Position numbers and translations under genes: made by a program. A stretch of 50,557 nt of DNA from Candidatus Bipolaricaulota bacterium (GTDB taxonomy: Bacteria; Bipolaricaulota; Bipolaricaulia; Bipolaricaulales; Bipolaricaulaceae): assembly GCA_014361015.1 (NCBI GenBank), contig JACIWJ010000005.1, forward strand, positions 1-50,557, written 5' to 3'. This document shows positions 8,038 through 16,630 of this stretch, one piece after another. The notes below the pieces were generated by a model. The model was not told where the DNA came from and did not search any database. It was given only the letters and a program-made list of their open reading frames with translations. The stretch's first letter is position 1. Each line of letters begins with the position of its first letter.

Positions 8038-10359
8038 CTAATCAAGCTCGACGATCGTGACCCCGTCCCCGCCTTCAGCGGGGGGGGCGAGGTGGAACCG
8101 CTTCACGTAGGGCGTGCGCCGGAGGTAGGCGTGGAGGGCCTCCCGGAGCGCACCGGTTCCCTTGCCGTGGACGATCCGCCCCGTGCCGATCCCGGCCCGG
8201 AGGAGGCGGTCGAGCCAGGCCTCCACTTCCCGCTCGGCCTCGGCCACGGTCAGTCCGCGCACGGAGAGTTCCAGACCCACCTGCCCCACCGGACCGGGCG
8301 CGGGCACGGGTGCCCGCGGCGCGGGCTCCTCCGCGGCCGGTTCGAGGGCTTCGAAAGGAAGCGCAATCCGTCGCCCCCGTACCTCGACCTCGACCCGGTC
8401 CTCGCCCACGCGCCGGACCTTCCCCAACGCGCCCGATGAGCGCACCCGCACCGTCATCCCCTCCTCAAGCGCGACCGGCGGTGTCCCCGCGGCGGGAGGG
8501 GTCGGGAGGGCGGCCGCGATCCCCTCCACCCGCTTCAGGATCCCCCTCCGTTCCTCGCTCCTCTCCGCGGCCCGCGCTTGGGCGATGAGGTCGGAGAGCT
8601 CGTTGCGCGCGGCGCGGATCTCCCTTTCCAAACGGGCCAACTCCTGCCCCAGCGCCTCGACCTTCTTCTCCTTGAGGGCGAGGAGGCGCCGTTCGTAGTC
8701 GGCGCGCATCTTCCTCACCGTTTCCCGCTCCAGCTCGAGGTTCGCCCGCAACCGACGGGCCGCCCCCCGTTCCCGCTCGAGCTCGGCGATGATCTCCTCG
8801 GCGCGGATCTCCCCGGAGGTGAACGAGCCCCGCGCTCGCGCGATCAGCTCCTCGGGAAGCCCGAGCCGCCCCGCGATCTCAAGGGCGCACGACCGCCCTG
8901 GTACCCCCTCTTGAACGCGGTAGGTGGGGGACAACGTCTCCAGATCGAACTCCATCGAACAGGAGAGGACCCCGGGGTGGGAGACAGAGAAGCGCTTGAG
9001 GGGCGTGAGGTGGGTTGCCACCGCCGCTGTGCACCCCAGCTCCAGGAGGCGCTCCACGATCGCCAGCCCAAGCGCTGCGCCCTCCTGGGGATCCGTCCCC
9101 GCCCCCAGCTCGTCGAGGAGGACGAGCGTCCGCTCGTCGGCGTCGCGGAGGATCTCCACGATGTTCGTCATGTGGGAAGAAAACGTGGACAAGCTCTGCT
9201 CGATCGACTGCTCCTCCCCGATGTCGGTGCGCACCTTGGGGAACACGGACAGGACGGTACGCGGCGAGGCGGGGATCGGGATCCCGCTCTGGGCCATCGC
9301 CGTGAGGAGGCCGATCGTCTTCAGGAGCACCGTCTTCCCGCCCGTGTTCGGGCCGGTGATCACCGCCAAGCGCCTTGCCCCTCCGAACCGGATCGTGACG
9401 GGAACGGCCCGCTCCCCGAGGAGGGGGTGGCGGGCGTCCACGAGCTCGATCCGCCCGTCCTCGGCGAGGGTGGGGATGGTCGCGCGCGCGGCTTGGCCCC
9501 ACCGCACCCGGGCGTAGAGGGAATCGAGCCGGGCGAGGAGCGCGGCGTCGCGCCGGAGGCGTCCCTCCTCTGCGAGAAGCCGCGCGGTGAGCTCGGCCAG
9601 GATGCGGCGCTTCTCGCGCCCGATCTCGTCGTCGACCGCCCGCAACCGGTTGTTGAGCTCGACCACCGGCGCCGGCTCGGCGAACAGGGTCTGCCCGCTG
9701 GCGGACGTCTCGTGGACGACGATCGACCCCCCGCGGGCCCCGGCCTTCAAGGGCACGACGAACCGCCCCCCGCGCTGGGTCACCACCGGCTCCTGGACGA
9801 GGTCGCGGTTCCGGTCGAGGAACCGGCGCAGGGCGTCCGTGATCCGGTCCGCGAGCGCCCGCCTCTCTCGGGTGAGGTCCCGCAGCGTGGGGGTCGCGTC
9901 CTCCCTGATCTCCCCTCGTTCGTCGAGCGCCCGCCAGATCGCGCGGAGGAGGGCCGTCTGGTCGGAGAGCCGCTCCGCGAGGGCGGCGAGCCCGGGGAGG
10001 GGCGCGTGCGACAGCGCCTGGCGCACCTCCCCCCCCGCCGCGAGGATCCCCGCCACCGTCACGAACCGGTCCGGGGGAAGGATCCCGTGCTCCCGCGCCT
10101 CGTCGAGGAGGGACGACAGGTCGCCGATCCCACCTGGCGAGAACCCACCCCGCACCGCGTTCTCCATCTCCGCCACGAGGGCGAACTCCCGTTCGAGGGG
10201 CTCCCGCTCGGCCCGCGGGGTGAGGTTCCGCACCGCGTCCGCCCCGAGCGAGCAGGCGGCGAACGAGGCCACTTGGTCGAGGACCTTCTCCAGCTTGAGG
10301 TCCCGCCTCGTGCGGGGGGAGAGGACGTCGGCCGTGCCGCCCACTGCCGAGGGAGCCAT
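8038..10359 (-). CDS. mutS2: Endonuclease MutS2
   Basis: A 773-residue MutS2 protein, which acts on recombination intermediates and collided ribosomes rather than in mismatch repair. Order: N-terminal core/clamp region, ABC-type ATPase with Walker A GPNTGGKTVLLKT and Walker B TLVLLDELGAGTDP, a long coiled coil (LELERETVRKMRADYERRL), a KOW-like segment (GMTVRVRSSGALGKVRRV), and a C-terminal Smr nuclease domain (LSVRGLTVAEAE and IVHGKGTGALR). Length is usual. The Smr 'LDLRG' motif reads LSVRG here, so the first conserved Asp is replaced by Ser. The ATG at 10359 lies 7 nt after a TATAGT box, and no Shine-Dalgarno site is visible. Confidence 0.94.
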   Translation of the reverse strand: MAPSAVGGTADVLSPRTRRDLKLEKVLDQVASFAACSLGADAVRNLTPRAEREPLEREFALVAEMENAVRGGFSPGGIGDLSSLLDEAREHGILPPDRFVTVAGILAAGGEVRQALSHAPLPGLAALAERLSDQTALLRAIWRALDERGEIREDATPTLRDLTRERRALADRITDALRRFLDRNRDLVQEPVVTQRGGRFVVPLKAGARGGSIVVHETSASGQTLFAEPAPVVELNNRLRAVDDEIGREKRRILAELTARLLAEEGRLRRDAALLARLDSLYARVRWGQAARATIPTLAEDGRIELVDARHPLLGERAVPVTIRFGGARRLAVITGPNTGGKTVLLKTIGLLTAMAQSGIPIPASPRTVLSVFPKVRTDIGEEQSIEQSLSTFSSHMTNIVEILRDADERTLVLLDELGAGTDPQEGAALGLAIVERLLELGCTAAVATHLTPLKRFSVSHPGVLSCSMEFDLETLSPTYRVQEGVPGRSCALEIAGRLGLPEELIARARGSFTSGEIRAEEIIAELERERGAARRLRANLELERETVRKMRADYERRLLALKEKKVEALGQELARLEREIRAARNELSDLIAQARAAERSEERRGILKRVEGIAAALPTPPAAGTPPVALEEGMTVRVRSSGALGKVRRVGEDRVEVEVRGRRIALPFEALEPAAEEPAPRAPVPAPGPVGQVGLELSVRGLTVAEAEREVEAWLDRLLRAGIGTGRIVHGKGTGALREALHAYLRRTPYVKRFHLAPPAEGGDGVTIVELD

Positions 10360-10366
10360 GACAGGT

Positions 10367-10372
10367 ACTATA
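10367..10372 (-). promoter_or_regulatory. -10 element of mutS2
   Basis: TATAGT on the minus strand ends 7 nt before the mutS2 ATG; no convincing -35 at the right distance. It is part of a 72-bp divergent region shared with the TGS GTPase gene. Confidence 0.6.
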
Positions 10373-10417
10373 GCCGGTCCTTCCCCCCGCCCGCTAGAAG
10401 AGATCTGACGGGATCAC

Positions 10418-10423
10418 TACAAT
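10418..10423 (+). promoter_or_regulatory. -10 element of the TGS GTPase gene
   Basis: TACAAT ends 8 nt before ATG 10432. No Shine-Dalgarno site fits in the space, so a leaderless transcript is likely. The -35 region (around 10395-10400) is poor. Confidence 0.6.
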
Positions 10424-10431
10424 CAGAAGCC

Positions 10432-11418
10432 ATGCCCGCCAACCTGAGCCCCGCTTTCCTTGCCGCCCGGGACCGCCTCAACCGGGCCAAGACGGATGAG
10501 GAACGCCTCGATGCCCTTCAGGAGATGCTGGCGACCATCCCCAAGCACAAGGGGACGGAGAAGATGCAGGCCGACATCCGCAAGCGGATCGCCAAGCTGA
10601 AGGAAAAGGCCGAACAGCAGCGCCGCTCCGGCAAAGGGGGGGGGCCGGCGTACCACGTGCCGCGGGAGGGAGCAGCCCAGGTGGCCCTCGTCGGGGCGCC
10701 CAACGCCGGGAAGTCGGCCCTCCTCGTCGCCCTCACCCGTGCCCAGCCGGAGGTCGCGCCCTACCCGATGTCTACCCTCCGCCCTACGCCGGGGATGATG
10801 GAGTTCGAGGACGTCCAGATCCAACTCGTGGACCTTCCGCCGATCACCCGCGACTACACCGAGGGCTGGGTGTACAGCGTGGTTCGGCTGGCGGATGCGG
10901 TCGCCCTGTGCGTGGACCTGGAGAACCCCCGGGGGCTGGCGGAGGCGGAGGAGGTGATGGACCTCCTGGCGGAACATCACACCCGGCTCACCCCGGGCCC
11001 CAGCCGGCAAGTGGACTGGCGGGTTGTGGAGCGGAAGGCGGTCGTCCTCGGCCTCAAGGCCGACCTGGGAGGTGAGCGGGTGGCGGCGTTCCGCGCCTGG
11101 GCCGAGGGGAGGTTCCCCGCGATCGCTGTCTCCGCAGCAACCGGGGAGGGGCTGGACGAACTGCGGACGTTCATCTTTCGCCACTCGGGGGTGGTGCGGG
11201 TGTACACGAAGAAGCCCGGCCAACCCCCCGATCTCACGCGACCGTACACGATTCGGGAGGGAGCAACGGTGCTAGATGTAGTCGAACAGATCCACAAGGA
11301 GTTCGTGAGCCGCCTGCGCTACGTGCGCCTGTGGGGTTCGGGCCGGTTTGACGGCCAGCACGCCCCCCAGGACCATGTCGTCCAGGACAAGGACATCGTG
11401 GAGATCCACCTCTCATGA
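10432..11418 (+). CDS. Obg/DRG-type GTPase with C-terminal TGS domain
   Basis: A 328-residue GTPase. The N-terminal 75 residues are charged and helical (IPKHKGTEKMQADIRKRIAKLKEKAEQQ). The G domain follows: Walker A GAPNAGKSAL at about 88-97, switch region YPMSTLRPTPGMM, G3 LVDLPP (Pro replaces the usual Gly of DxxG), and a long central insert. The last 70 residues form a TGS domain (YTIREGATVLDVVEQIHKEF ending KDIVEIHLS). Eukaryotic and archaeal DRG proteins share this layout and bind ribosomes; the bacterial role is not established. The stop overlaps the next gene by 4 nt. Confidence 0.85.
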   Translation: MPANLSPAFLAARDRLNRAKTDEERLDALQEMLATIPKHKGTEKMQADIRKRIAKLKEKAEQQRRSGKGGGPAYHVPREGAAQVALVGAPNAGKSALLVALTRAQPEVAPYPMSTLRPTPGMMEFEDVQIQLVDLPPITRDYTEGWVYSVVRLADAVALCVDLENPRGLAEAEEVMDLLAEHHTRLTPGPSRQVDWRVVERKAVVLGLKADLGGERVAAFRAWAEGRFPAIAVSAATGEGLDELRTFIFRHSGVVRVYTKKPGQPPDLTRPYTIREGATVLDVVEQIHKEFVSRLRYVRLWGSGRFDGQHAPQDHVVQDKDIVEIHLS

Positions 11419-12584
11419 TCGATCCTGTGCGCTTGGCCCAAGAACTGGTGCACATCCCGAGCCCTTCGGGGATGGAGGGGGATCTGGCCGAATACCTGTT
11501 CCAGACCCTGAAGGGATTCTGCGAGGTGGAGCGCGGCCCGCTGGGGGCGGTGGTGGGACGGATCTCCCACGGGCAAGGCCCCACCGTGATGGTGGAAGGG
11601 CATCTCGACACGGTCCCCGTCGGGGAGGAGGAATGGACGCAGGGGCCGTTCGCCGGGGCGATCGCGGATGGGATGCTGTGGGGGCGGGGGGCGGTGGACA
11701 TGAAGGGGGCGATCGCCTCCCAGATCGCCGCGGCAGCCGCGACGGCCAAGGAGGTCCAGGGCACGCTCCTCCTCGCCTACGTTCCCCATGAGGAGACCGC
11801 AGAAGGGGTGGTCCTGGCACGGGTGCTCGACCAGGTGGGGAGGCCCGACCTCGTGGTGCTGGGCGAGCCCACCGACCTCCGCCTGGGGATCGGCCACCGC
11901 GGCCGGGCGGTGGTCCGCCTCGAGGCGCGGGGCAGGGCAGCCCACGCCGCGATGCCGGAGCTGGGGGACAACGCGATCGTGCGCATGGTGGAGACCCTCC
12001 CGCTGACGTTCGACACCCTCCTCCCCGAAGATCCTCTCCTCGGCGAGGAGTCGGCAACGCCGATCGCAATCGGGACCCCGTCCGATGGGCCGGTTGTTCC
12101 CGAGCGGTGCTGGGTCCTCGTGGATCGACGCGTGGGGCGCGGGGAGACCCCGGAGTCCGTGCTCGCCGCTTACGAGGGGCTCGAGGTCGAGGCGAGGATC
12201 GAGCGGGTTGAGCTCGTCGCCTACACCGGGGAACGATTTGGGGCCGACCTGTTCTTCCCCGCGTGGTGGATGAACCCCGAGCACCCGTGGACGGTGCGGG
12301 CTTGGGAGGGCTTGGGCTCCCCACCGATGCGGGTGTGGCGGTTCTCGACGGATGGCGTGGAGTCCTGCGCCCGGCGGGGGATCCCCACTGTGGGCTACGG
12401 GCCCGGCGACGAGATGCTCGCCCACCAGGCGAACGAGCGCGTGGCCGTGGCCGACCTGGAGCGGGCGGCTCACGCCTATCGCCGTCTCCTGCGCTCGCTG
12501 CTCGGGCCGGGAGGCCAGGAGACGAAGCCGGTTCAAGCCGGACGTCGGGAGGAACGACGAGGCCGCAACAGGCGCCGCCGGTAG
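11415..12584 (+). CDS. M20-family metallohydrolase, YgeY-like
   Basis: A 389-residue dinuclear zinc hydrolase of the ArgE/DapE/YgeY group. Ligands are visible in GHLDTVPVG, GRGAVDMKGA, PHEETAEGV, LGEPTDL and, near the end, LAHQANERV. The middle (GIGHRGRAVVRLEARGRAAHAAMPELGDNAI, then VVPERCWVLVDRRVGRGETPESVL) resembles YgeY, a hydrolase repeatedly found with ssnA, ygfK and selenium-dependent Mo hydroxylases. Those partners are about 37 kb away in this window. The start ATG 11415 overlaps the GTPase stop. The tail after about residue 370 is a basic extension of low complexity. A carboxypeptidase or deacylase of another kind remains possible. Confidence 0.82.
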   Translation: MIDPVRLAQELVHIPSPSGMEGDLAEYLFQTLKGFCEVERGPLGAVVGRISHGQGPTVMVEGHLDTVPVGEEEWTQGPFAGAIADGMLWGRGAVDMKGAIASQIAAAAATAKEVQGTLLLAYVPHEETAEGVVLARVLDQVGRPDLVVLGEPTDLRLGIGHRGRAVVRLEARGRAAHAAMPELGDNAIVRMVETLPLTFDTLLPEDPLLGEESATPIAIGTPSDGPVVPERCWVLVDRRVGRGETPESVLAAYEGLEVEARIERVELVAYTGERFGADLFFPAWWMNPEHPWTVRAWEGLGSPPMRVWRFSTDGVESCARRGIPTVGYGPGDEMLAHQANERVAVADLERAAHAYRRLLRSLLGPGGQETKPVQAGRREERRGRNRRRR

Positions 12585-12609
12585 CGCTCCCCAGACGACC
12601 CACGGGCCG

Positions 12610-13383
12610 ATGACCGAGGACGGGGTCCTGCCCGTGGGGGAAGGAGCACTGGAGATCCCACCCCGCCGGCGGTGGTGGGTTCCTCTCCTTGTCCTCCTCC
12701 TCGCGGGGGCCCTGCTCGCCGTCTACATCCCCGGCCTTCTGCCCGAGGAGCGGACGGGATCCGGCACTGGGTTTGCGATCCGCGATGGGGGGTACATCCT
12801 CACTGCGGCCCACGTGGTGCAGGGGGCGACCGAGATCGTCGTGCGTTGGGAAGGCCACAGCTACCGCGCGACGACGATCGCCCTGAGTGCAGCGCACGAC
12901 CTCGCCCTCCTCCTCGCGGAGGATGCCCTGCCGATCCCCGCGGCCGCGTTGGCGAGCGATCGACCCCGGTTCGGCGACCGGGTCACGGCCGTGGGCCATC
13001 CCACCGGAGCTGCCCAACCGGTCGCTCTCTCCACCCACGTCAGCGGCGTTGGCGGGTGGGCGGTGGGGCCGGAAGGGGTCGTGTTGCGGGACCTCATCGC
13101 CACCCAGGATCCGTTCCAGCCCGGCTACAGCGGGGCCCCGCTCGTGAACGAGGCGGGCCAGGTGGTGGGGATCGTGACGGGCAGCGTGACCTCGGCAAGC
13201 GGACAGGAGTACGGGTTTGCCGTGTCCATCCACCGGGCGGCGGACTGGCTCGCCGGACGGGGGATGATCCTCCCCCTCCAGGGCGGCTCCCCCGCCGTGG
13301 TGCTGAGCGAAGCGGACCAGGTAGACGCGATCCGCCCCGCGGTGGTCCGGGTCGAGGCCCGGTTTCCCCCTGGGGCACGGTGA
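12610..13383 (+). CDS. Membrane-anchored trypsin-like serine protease
   Basis: A 257-residue protein with one transmembrane helix (about 23-42: WVPLLVLLLAGALLAVYI) and an extracytoplasmic chymotrypsin-fold domain. The triad is His68 (ILTAAHVV), Asp97 (SAAHDLALL) and Ser174 (PGYSGAPLVN). The nucleophile motif is GYSGAP instead of the usual GNSGGP. There is no PDZ domain, unlike HtrA/DegP, so it is a short HtrA-like protease. I chose ATG 12610 because it places the anchor at the N-terminus. It sits 25 nt after the M20 gene and is probably in the same transcript. Confidence 0.83.
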   Translation: MTEDGVLPVGEGALEIPPRRRWWVPLLVLLLAGALLAVYIPGLLPEERTGSGTGFAIRDGGYILTAAHVVQGATEIVVRWEGHSYRATTIALSAAHDLALLLAEDALPIPAAALASDRPRFGDRVTAVGHPTGAAQPVALSTHVSGVGGWAVGPEGVVLRDLIATQDPFQPGYSGAPLVNEAGQVVGIVTGSVTSASGQEYGFAVSIHRAADWLAGRGMILPLQGGSPAVVLSEADQVDAIRPAVVRVEARFPPGAR

Positions 13384-13452
13384 CCGGGAGGCTCAGGAGC
13401 AGCGCCCGCGGTAGCGCGCCCCCCCGGGCAGCGCGGCGGGATCGCTCGGGGG

Positions 13453-14001
13453 CTACACCGTGCTCCCCGGGCCCGACAGGGCGGCGATGATGGCGCGGGT
13501 GAACGCGGGGAGGTCGCTGGGGACACGGGATGTGATCAAGTTCCCGTCCACAACCACCTCCTCGTCGACCCACGTCGCCCCCGCGTTCTCGAGGTCGTCG
13601 CGGATCGCCACGAAGCTCGTCACCCTCTTCCCCTTCACCACCCGCGCCGAGCAGAGCATCCACCCCCCGTGGCAGATCGCCGCCACGACCTTGCCGCTCG
13701 CGGCCATCTCGCGCACGAACGAGACGAGGGCCGAACTGCGGCGCATGTGGTCCGGGGCGTAGCCGCCGGGGATGACGACCGCCGCGAACTCCGCCGCCTG
13801 CGCGTCGGCCGCGGCGAGCTCGGCCGGGGCGGGGTACCCGAGCTTGCTGTGGTACTCCCTGGTCTCCGGTCCGACCGCGACAACCGTTGCCCCTTCCTCC
13901 TTCAGCCGGAGGTACGGGTACCAGAACTCGAGTTCCTGATACATGTCCGCCACCAGCACCGCGACGCGCTTTCCGTTGAGGTTCAATTTCCCCTCCATCA
14001 T
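13453..14001 (-). CDS. DJ-1/PfpI-family protein
   Basis: A 182-residue member of the DJ-1/PfpI superfamily, close to PfpI/YhbO (intracellular protease or deglycase). The nucleophile elbow is AAICHGGW with Cys110 followed by His111; an upstream Glu lies in DMYQELEFWYPY. The segments VIPGGYAPDHMRR and DEEVVVDGNLITSRVPSDLPAF are typical. ATG 14001 overlaps the tsaC stop (ATGA); an in-frame ATG follows at once at 13998. It is translationally coupled to tsaC in a two-gene minus-strand operon. Confidence 0.9.
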   Translation of the reverse strand: MMEGKLNLNGKRVAVLVADMYQELEFWYPYLRLKEEGATVVAVGPETREYHSKLGYPAPAELAAADAQAAEFAAVVIPGGYAPDHMRRSSALVSFVREMAASGKVVAAICHGGWMLCSARVVKGKRVTSFVAIRDDLENAGATWVDEEVVVDGNLITSRVPSDLPAFTRAIIAALSGPGSTV

Positions 14002-15008
14002 TGCACCCACCACACTTCCGCTGGGCCGACGTGGGCCCGGCCGCTCGCCCCCCGCCGCAGGCGGTCCATGATCGCCACCCCCAACCCCTCCTCCGGGACC
14101 GGCTCCGCGACGATCGCGGCGAGGCCCGCCCGATCGAGCCGGTCCAACGCCGCGAACAAACGCGCCCCCGCCTCCATGAGGTCCCCACGGGGGGAGAGGA
14201 CCTCCACCCGCCCGAACCCGCTCCACTCCTCCCGGAACGCGAGGAAACCGCACTCCAGGCGATCGAGGGGCTTGCCCTCATCCGGCGCCGAGCCGCGCTC
14301 GAGGAGAAGGAGGGGCGTCGTGGGGACGTAGTGGCGGGGGAGGCTCCCCGGGGAGGCCACGGAACCGGTCGGCGCCCCCATTCTGAGGTCCGGGACGACC
14401 TCTCGCAGCGCCTCCAACGGCGCCCCGCCGGCGCGGAGGACGACGGGCGGGTCCTCGACGAGCGATACCACGGTGGATTCGATCCCGACCGGGGTCGCCC
14501 CGCCAGCGACGATCGCGTCGATCCGCCCGCCGAGTTGGTCCACCACCGCGTCGTGGTGGGTCGGGGAGAGGCGACCGAACCGGTTCGCGCTCGGGGCGGC
14601 GACCGGCCGCCCCGCGGCCCGGATGAGGGCGAGGGCCACGGGATGATCCGGCATCCGCACCGCCACCGTGGGCAGGCCGGCGGTGACGATCCCGGGGACC
14701 CTCCTCCTTCGGGGGAGGACGAGGGTCAGAGGTCCTGGCCAGAACCGCTCCATGAGCGTCCGGGCGAGCGGCGGGACGTTCGTCCACAGGGTTTCGACAT
14801 CCTCAGGGGAGGCGACATGGACGATGATCGGATCGAACCGGGGCCGCTCCTTGGCCGCGAACACCCGCGCCACGGCCCGCGCTGAGAAAGCGTCCGCCCC
14901 GAGGCCATACACGGTCTCGGTGGGGAACGCCACCGTCCCCCGACGGCGGATCACGTCCGCCGCGGTGGCGATCCCTTCCTTGTCCGGAGCGAGAACCCGG
15001 GTCTCCAT
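13998..15008 (-). CDS. tsaC: Threonylcarbamoyl-AMP synthase (TsaC/Sua5)
   Basis: A 336-residue Sua5-type enzyme that makes threonylcarbamoyl-AMP from threonine, bicarbonate and ATP for tRNA t6A37. The YrdC domain covers about 1-200 with FPTETVYGLGADA, KERPRFDPIIVH, SANRFGRLSPTHH and GIESTVV. A linker with PRHYVPTTPLLLLE leads to the C-terminal Sua5 domain, so this is the two-domain Sua5 form rather than the short TsaC. ATG 15008 follows a TAGGAT box by 8 nt and has no Shine-Dalgarno site. Confidence 0.93.
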   Translation of the reverse strand: METRVLAPDKEGIATAADVIRRRGTVAFPTETVYGLGADAFSARAVARVFAAKERPRFDPIIVHVASPEDVETLWTNVPPLARTLMERFWPGPLTLVLPRRRRVPGIVTAGLPTVAVRMPDHPVALALIRAAGRPVAAPSANRFGRLSPTHHDAVVDQLGGRIDAIVAGGATPVGIESTVVSLVEDPPVVLRAGGAPLEALREVVPDLRMGAPTGSVASPGSLPRHYVPTTPLLLLERGSAPDEGKPLDRLECGFLAFREEWSGFGRVEVLSPRGDLMEAGARLFAALDRLDRAGLAAIVAEPVPEEGLGVAIMDRLRRGASGRAHVGPAEVWWVQ

Positions 15009-15016
15009 CTCGCTCT

Positions 15017-15022
15017 ATCCTA
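15017..15022 (-). promoter_or_regulatory. -10-like element of tsaC
   Basis: TAGGAT on the minus strand ends 8 nt before the tsaC ATG. No clear -35. Weak alone, but the spacing repeats what is seen at ten other genes in this window. Confidence 0.45.
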
Positions 15023-15109
15023 CAACGTGCCGCGGGAGAGGGAAGCCCCCCCATCCACGGGAGATCCCCTGGCACGGGCTGGGAGTCGTCTCCCCGAGGC
15101 CAGATCGTG

Positions 15110-15115
15110 GATAAT
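15110..15115 (+). promoter_or_regulatory. -10 element of the amidohydrolase-mutM operon
   Basis: GATAAT ends 9 nt before ATG 15125. The intervening bases contain no Shine-Dalgarno site. Confidence 0.55.
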
Positions 15116-15124
15116 GGTCCCGCG

Positions 15125-16627
15125 ATGTCGGTGGACCTGATCCTCCAGGGAGGACCCGTGTTCGGCTCTGACCGGGCGGATGCCCTCGCCGTCCGTTGCG
15201 GGAGGATCGTCGCCGTGGGCCCGGCAGTGGATGTCCTCCGCTTGAAACAGTCCAAGACGGTTCTGATTCCCCTCCGTGGGCGGCCCGTCCTCCCCGGGTT
15301 CTTCGATGCCCACACCCATTTCGTCCGGGTTGGGCTGGAGCGCACGTTCTACGTGGAACTGAGGACGGCGCGGTCCCTCGCCGAAGCCCTGGAGCGGCTG
15401 CACGGCGCGGCCCGTGACCGGCCCGAGGGGTGGATCGTCGGTCGAGGGTGGGACGAGTCGTTATGGCCGGAGAGGCGGTACCTGGAGCGAACCGACCTCG
15501 ACCGGGCCGTGTCCCATCAGCCGTGCTATGCGATGCGTGTGGACGGGCACCTCGTGGTTTGCAACACCCTTGCCCTCGCCCGCTGCACCCGCCCCGACGG
15601 GGAGTTCGTGGACCGCGACCTGGGGCACCTCCGGGAGGAGGCAGCGTGGGAGCTGTCCCGGCTGGCGCGGCCGGACCGGGATACGCTCGTCGAGGCCGTG
15701 ACCGCCGCGTCGCGCCACGCCGCCTCGCTCGGGGTCACCTCGGTCGCGGATATGGCCGCCCGCGGCGATCTCGCTGTCTACCAGATGACGGCACAGCGGG
15801 GGACTCTCCGAACGCGGGTCTTCCTCTACCTTCCCGGCGAGGATCTCTCTGCCCTGGAGAAGCTGGGGGTGAGCCGTGGGTTCGGTTCCGCCCTCCTCAC
15901 GATCCAGGGGGTCAAGGCGTACGCCGACGGTTCGATCGGGGCCCGGACCGCAGCCGTCGGGGCACCGTACCGGAACGGAGGGGGAACCGGCCAGCTCCTG
16001 ATCGAGCGGGAGGCGCTCGCTCGCCTGTGGAGAGAAGTCGAGGAGGCTGGGCTCCAGATGGCGGTCCACGCCATCGGCGACCGGGCGATCGGGGAGGTCC
16101 TCGCCGCGGCCCACGCTGCGGGGGTGAACCGCTGGGACCGGCACCGGATCGAACACCTCGAGCTCCCGAGCCCGGACCAGCTGGACGAGGTGGCGGCCCT
16201 GGGACTGGTGGGGTCGATGCAACCGAACTTCCTCCAGTGGTCCGGCCCGGGGGGGATGTACGAGGAGCGCCTCGGGCCGGAGCGGGACGCCCTGATCGAC
16301 CCCCACCGCGAGGTCCTCGCGCGGGGGATTCCCCTTGCGTTCGGCTCCGATGGGATGCCGATGGGTCCCCTGTACGGGATCGGCCTCGCCCTCGACCCGC
16401 CCTACCCGACCCAGAGGATGTCCCTCTCCGAGGCGATCCGCGCCTACACGGAAGGGGCTGCCCACGCCGCGTTCGCCGAAGGGGACCTCGGGACGATCGC
16501 CCCGGGGAAGCAGGCCGATCTCGTGGTCCTGTCCGGAGATCCCGATCGCCAGCCATGGGGCGAGCTCGCGGTGGACATGACGTTTCTCGCCGGAGAACGC
16601 GTTTACCTCCGCGAGGGCGCCGCGTAG
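15125..16627 (+). CDS. YtcJ/NfdA-type metal-dependent amidohydrolase
   Basis: A 500-residue amidohydrolase of the amidohydrolase_3 (YtcJ) group, whose members hydrolyse N-formyl or other amide bonds. Metal ligands: FFDAHTHF near residue 60, a carboxylated-lysine candidate in IQGVKAYADGSIGARTA, AVHAIGDRA, HRIEHLELP and FGSDGMPMGP. The C-terminal ADLVVLSGDP is the usual beta-domain strand. Substrate cannot be deduced. I preferred ATG 15125 over an upstream in-frame start because a GATAAT box lies 9 nt before it. mutM follows after 3 nt. Confidence 0.88.
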   Translation: MSVDLILQGGPVFGSDRADALAVRCGRIVAVGPAVDVLRLKQSKTVLIPLRGRPVLPGFFDAHTHFVRVGLERTFYVELRTARSLAEALERLHGAARDRPEGWIVGRGWDESLWPERRYLERTDLDRAVSHQPCYAMRVDGHLVVCNTLALARCTRPDGEFVDRDLGHLREEAAWELSRLARPDRDTLVEAVTAASRHAASLGVTSVADMAARGDLAVYQMTAQRGTLRTRVFLYLPGEDLSALEKLGVSRGFGSALLTIQGVKAYADGSIGARTAAVGAPYRNGGGTGQLLIEREALARLWREVEEAGLQMAVHAIGDRAIGEVLAAAHAAGVNRWDRHRIEHLELPSPDQLDEVAALGLVGSMQPNFLQWSGPGGMYEERLGPERDALIDPHREVLARGIPLAFGSDGMPMGPLYGIGLALDPPYPTQRMSLSEAIRAYTEGAAHAAFAEGDLGTIAPGKQADLVVLSGDPDRQPWGELAVDMTFLAGERVYLREGAA

Positions 16628-16630
16628 TCG

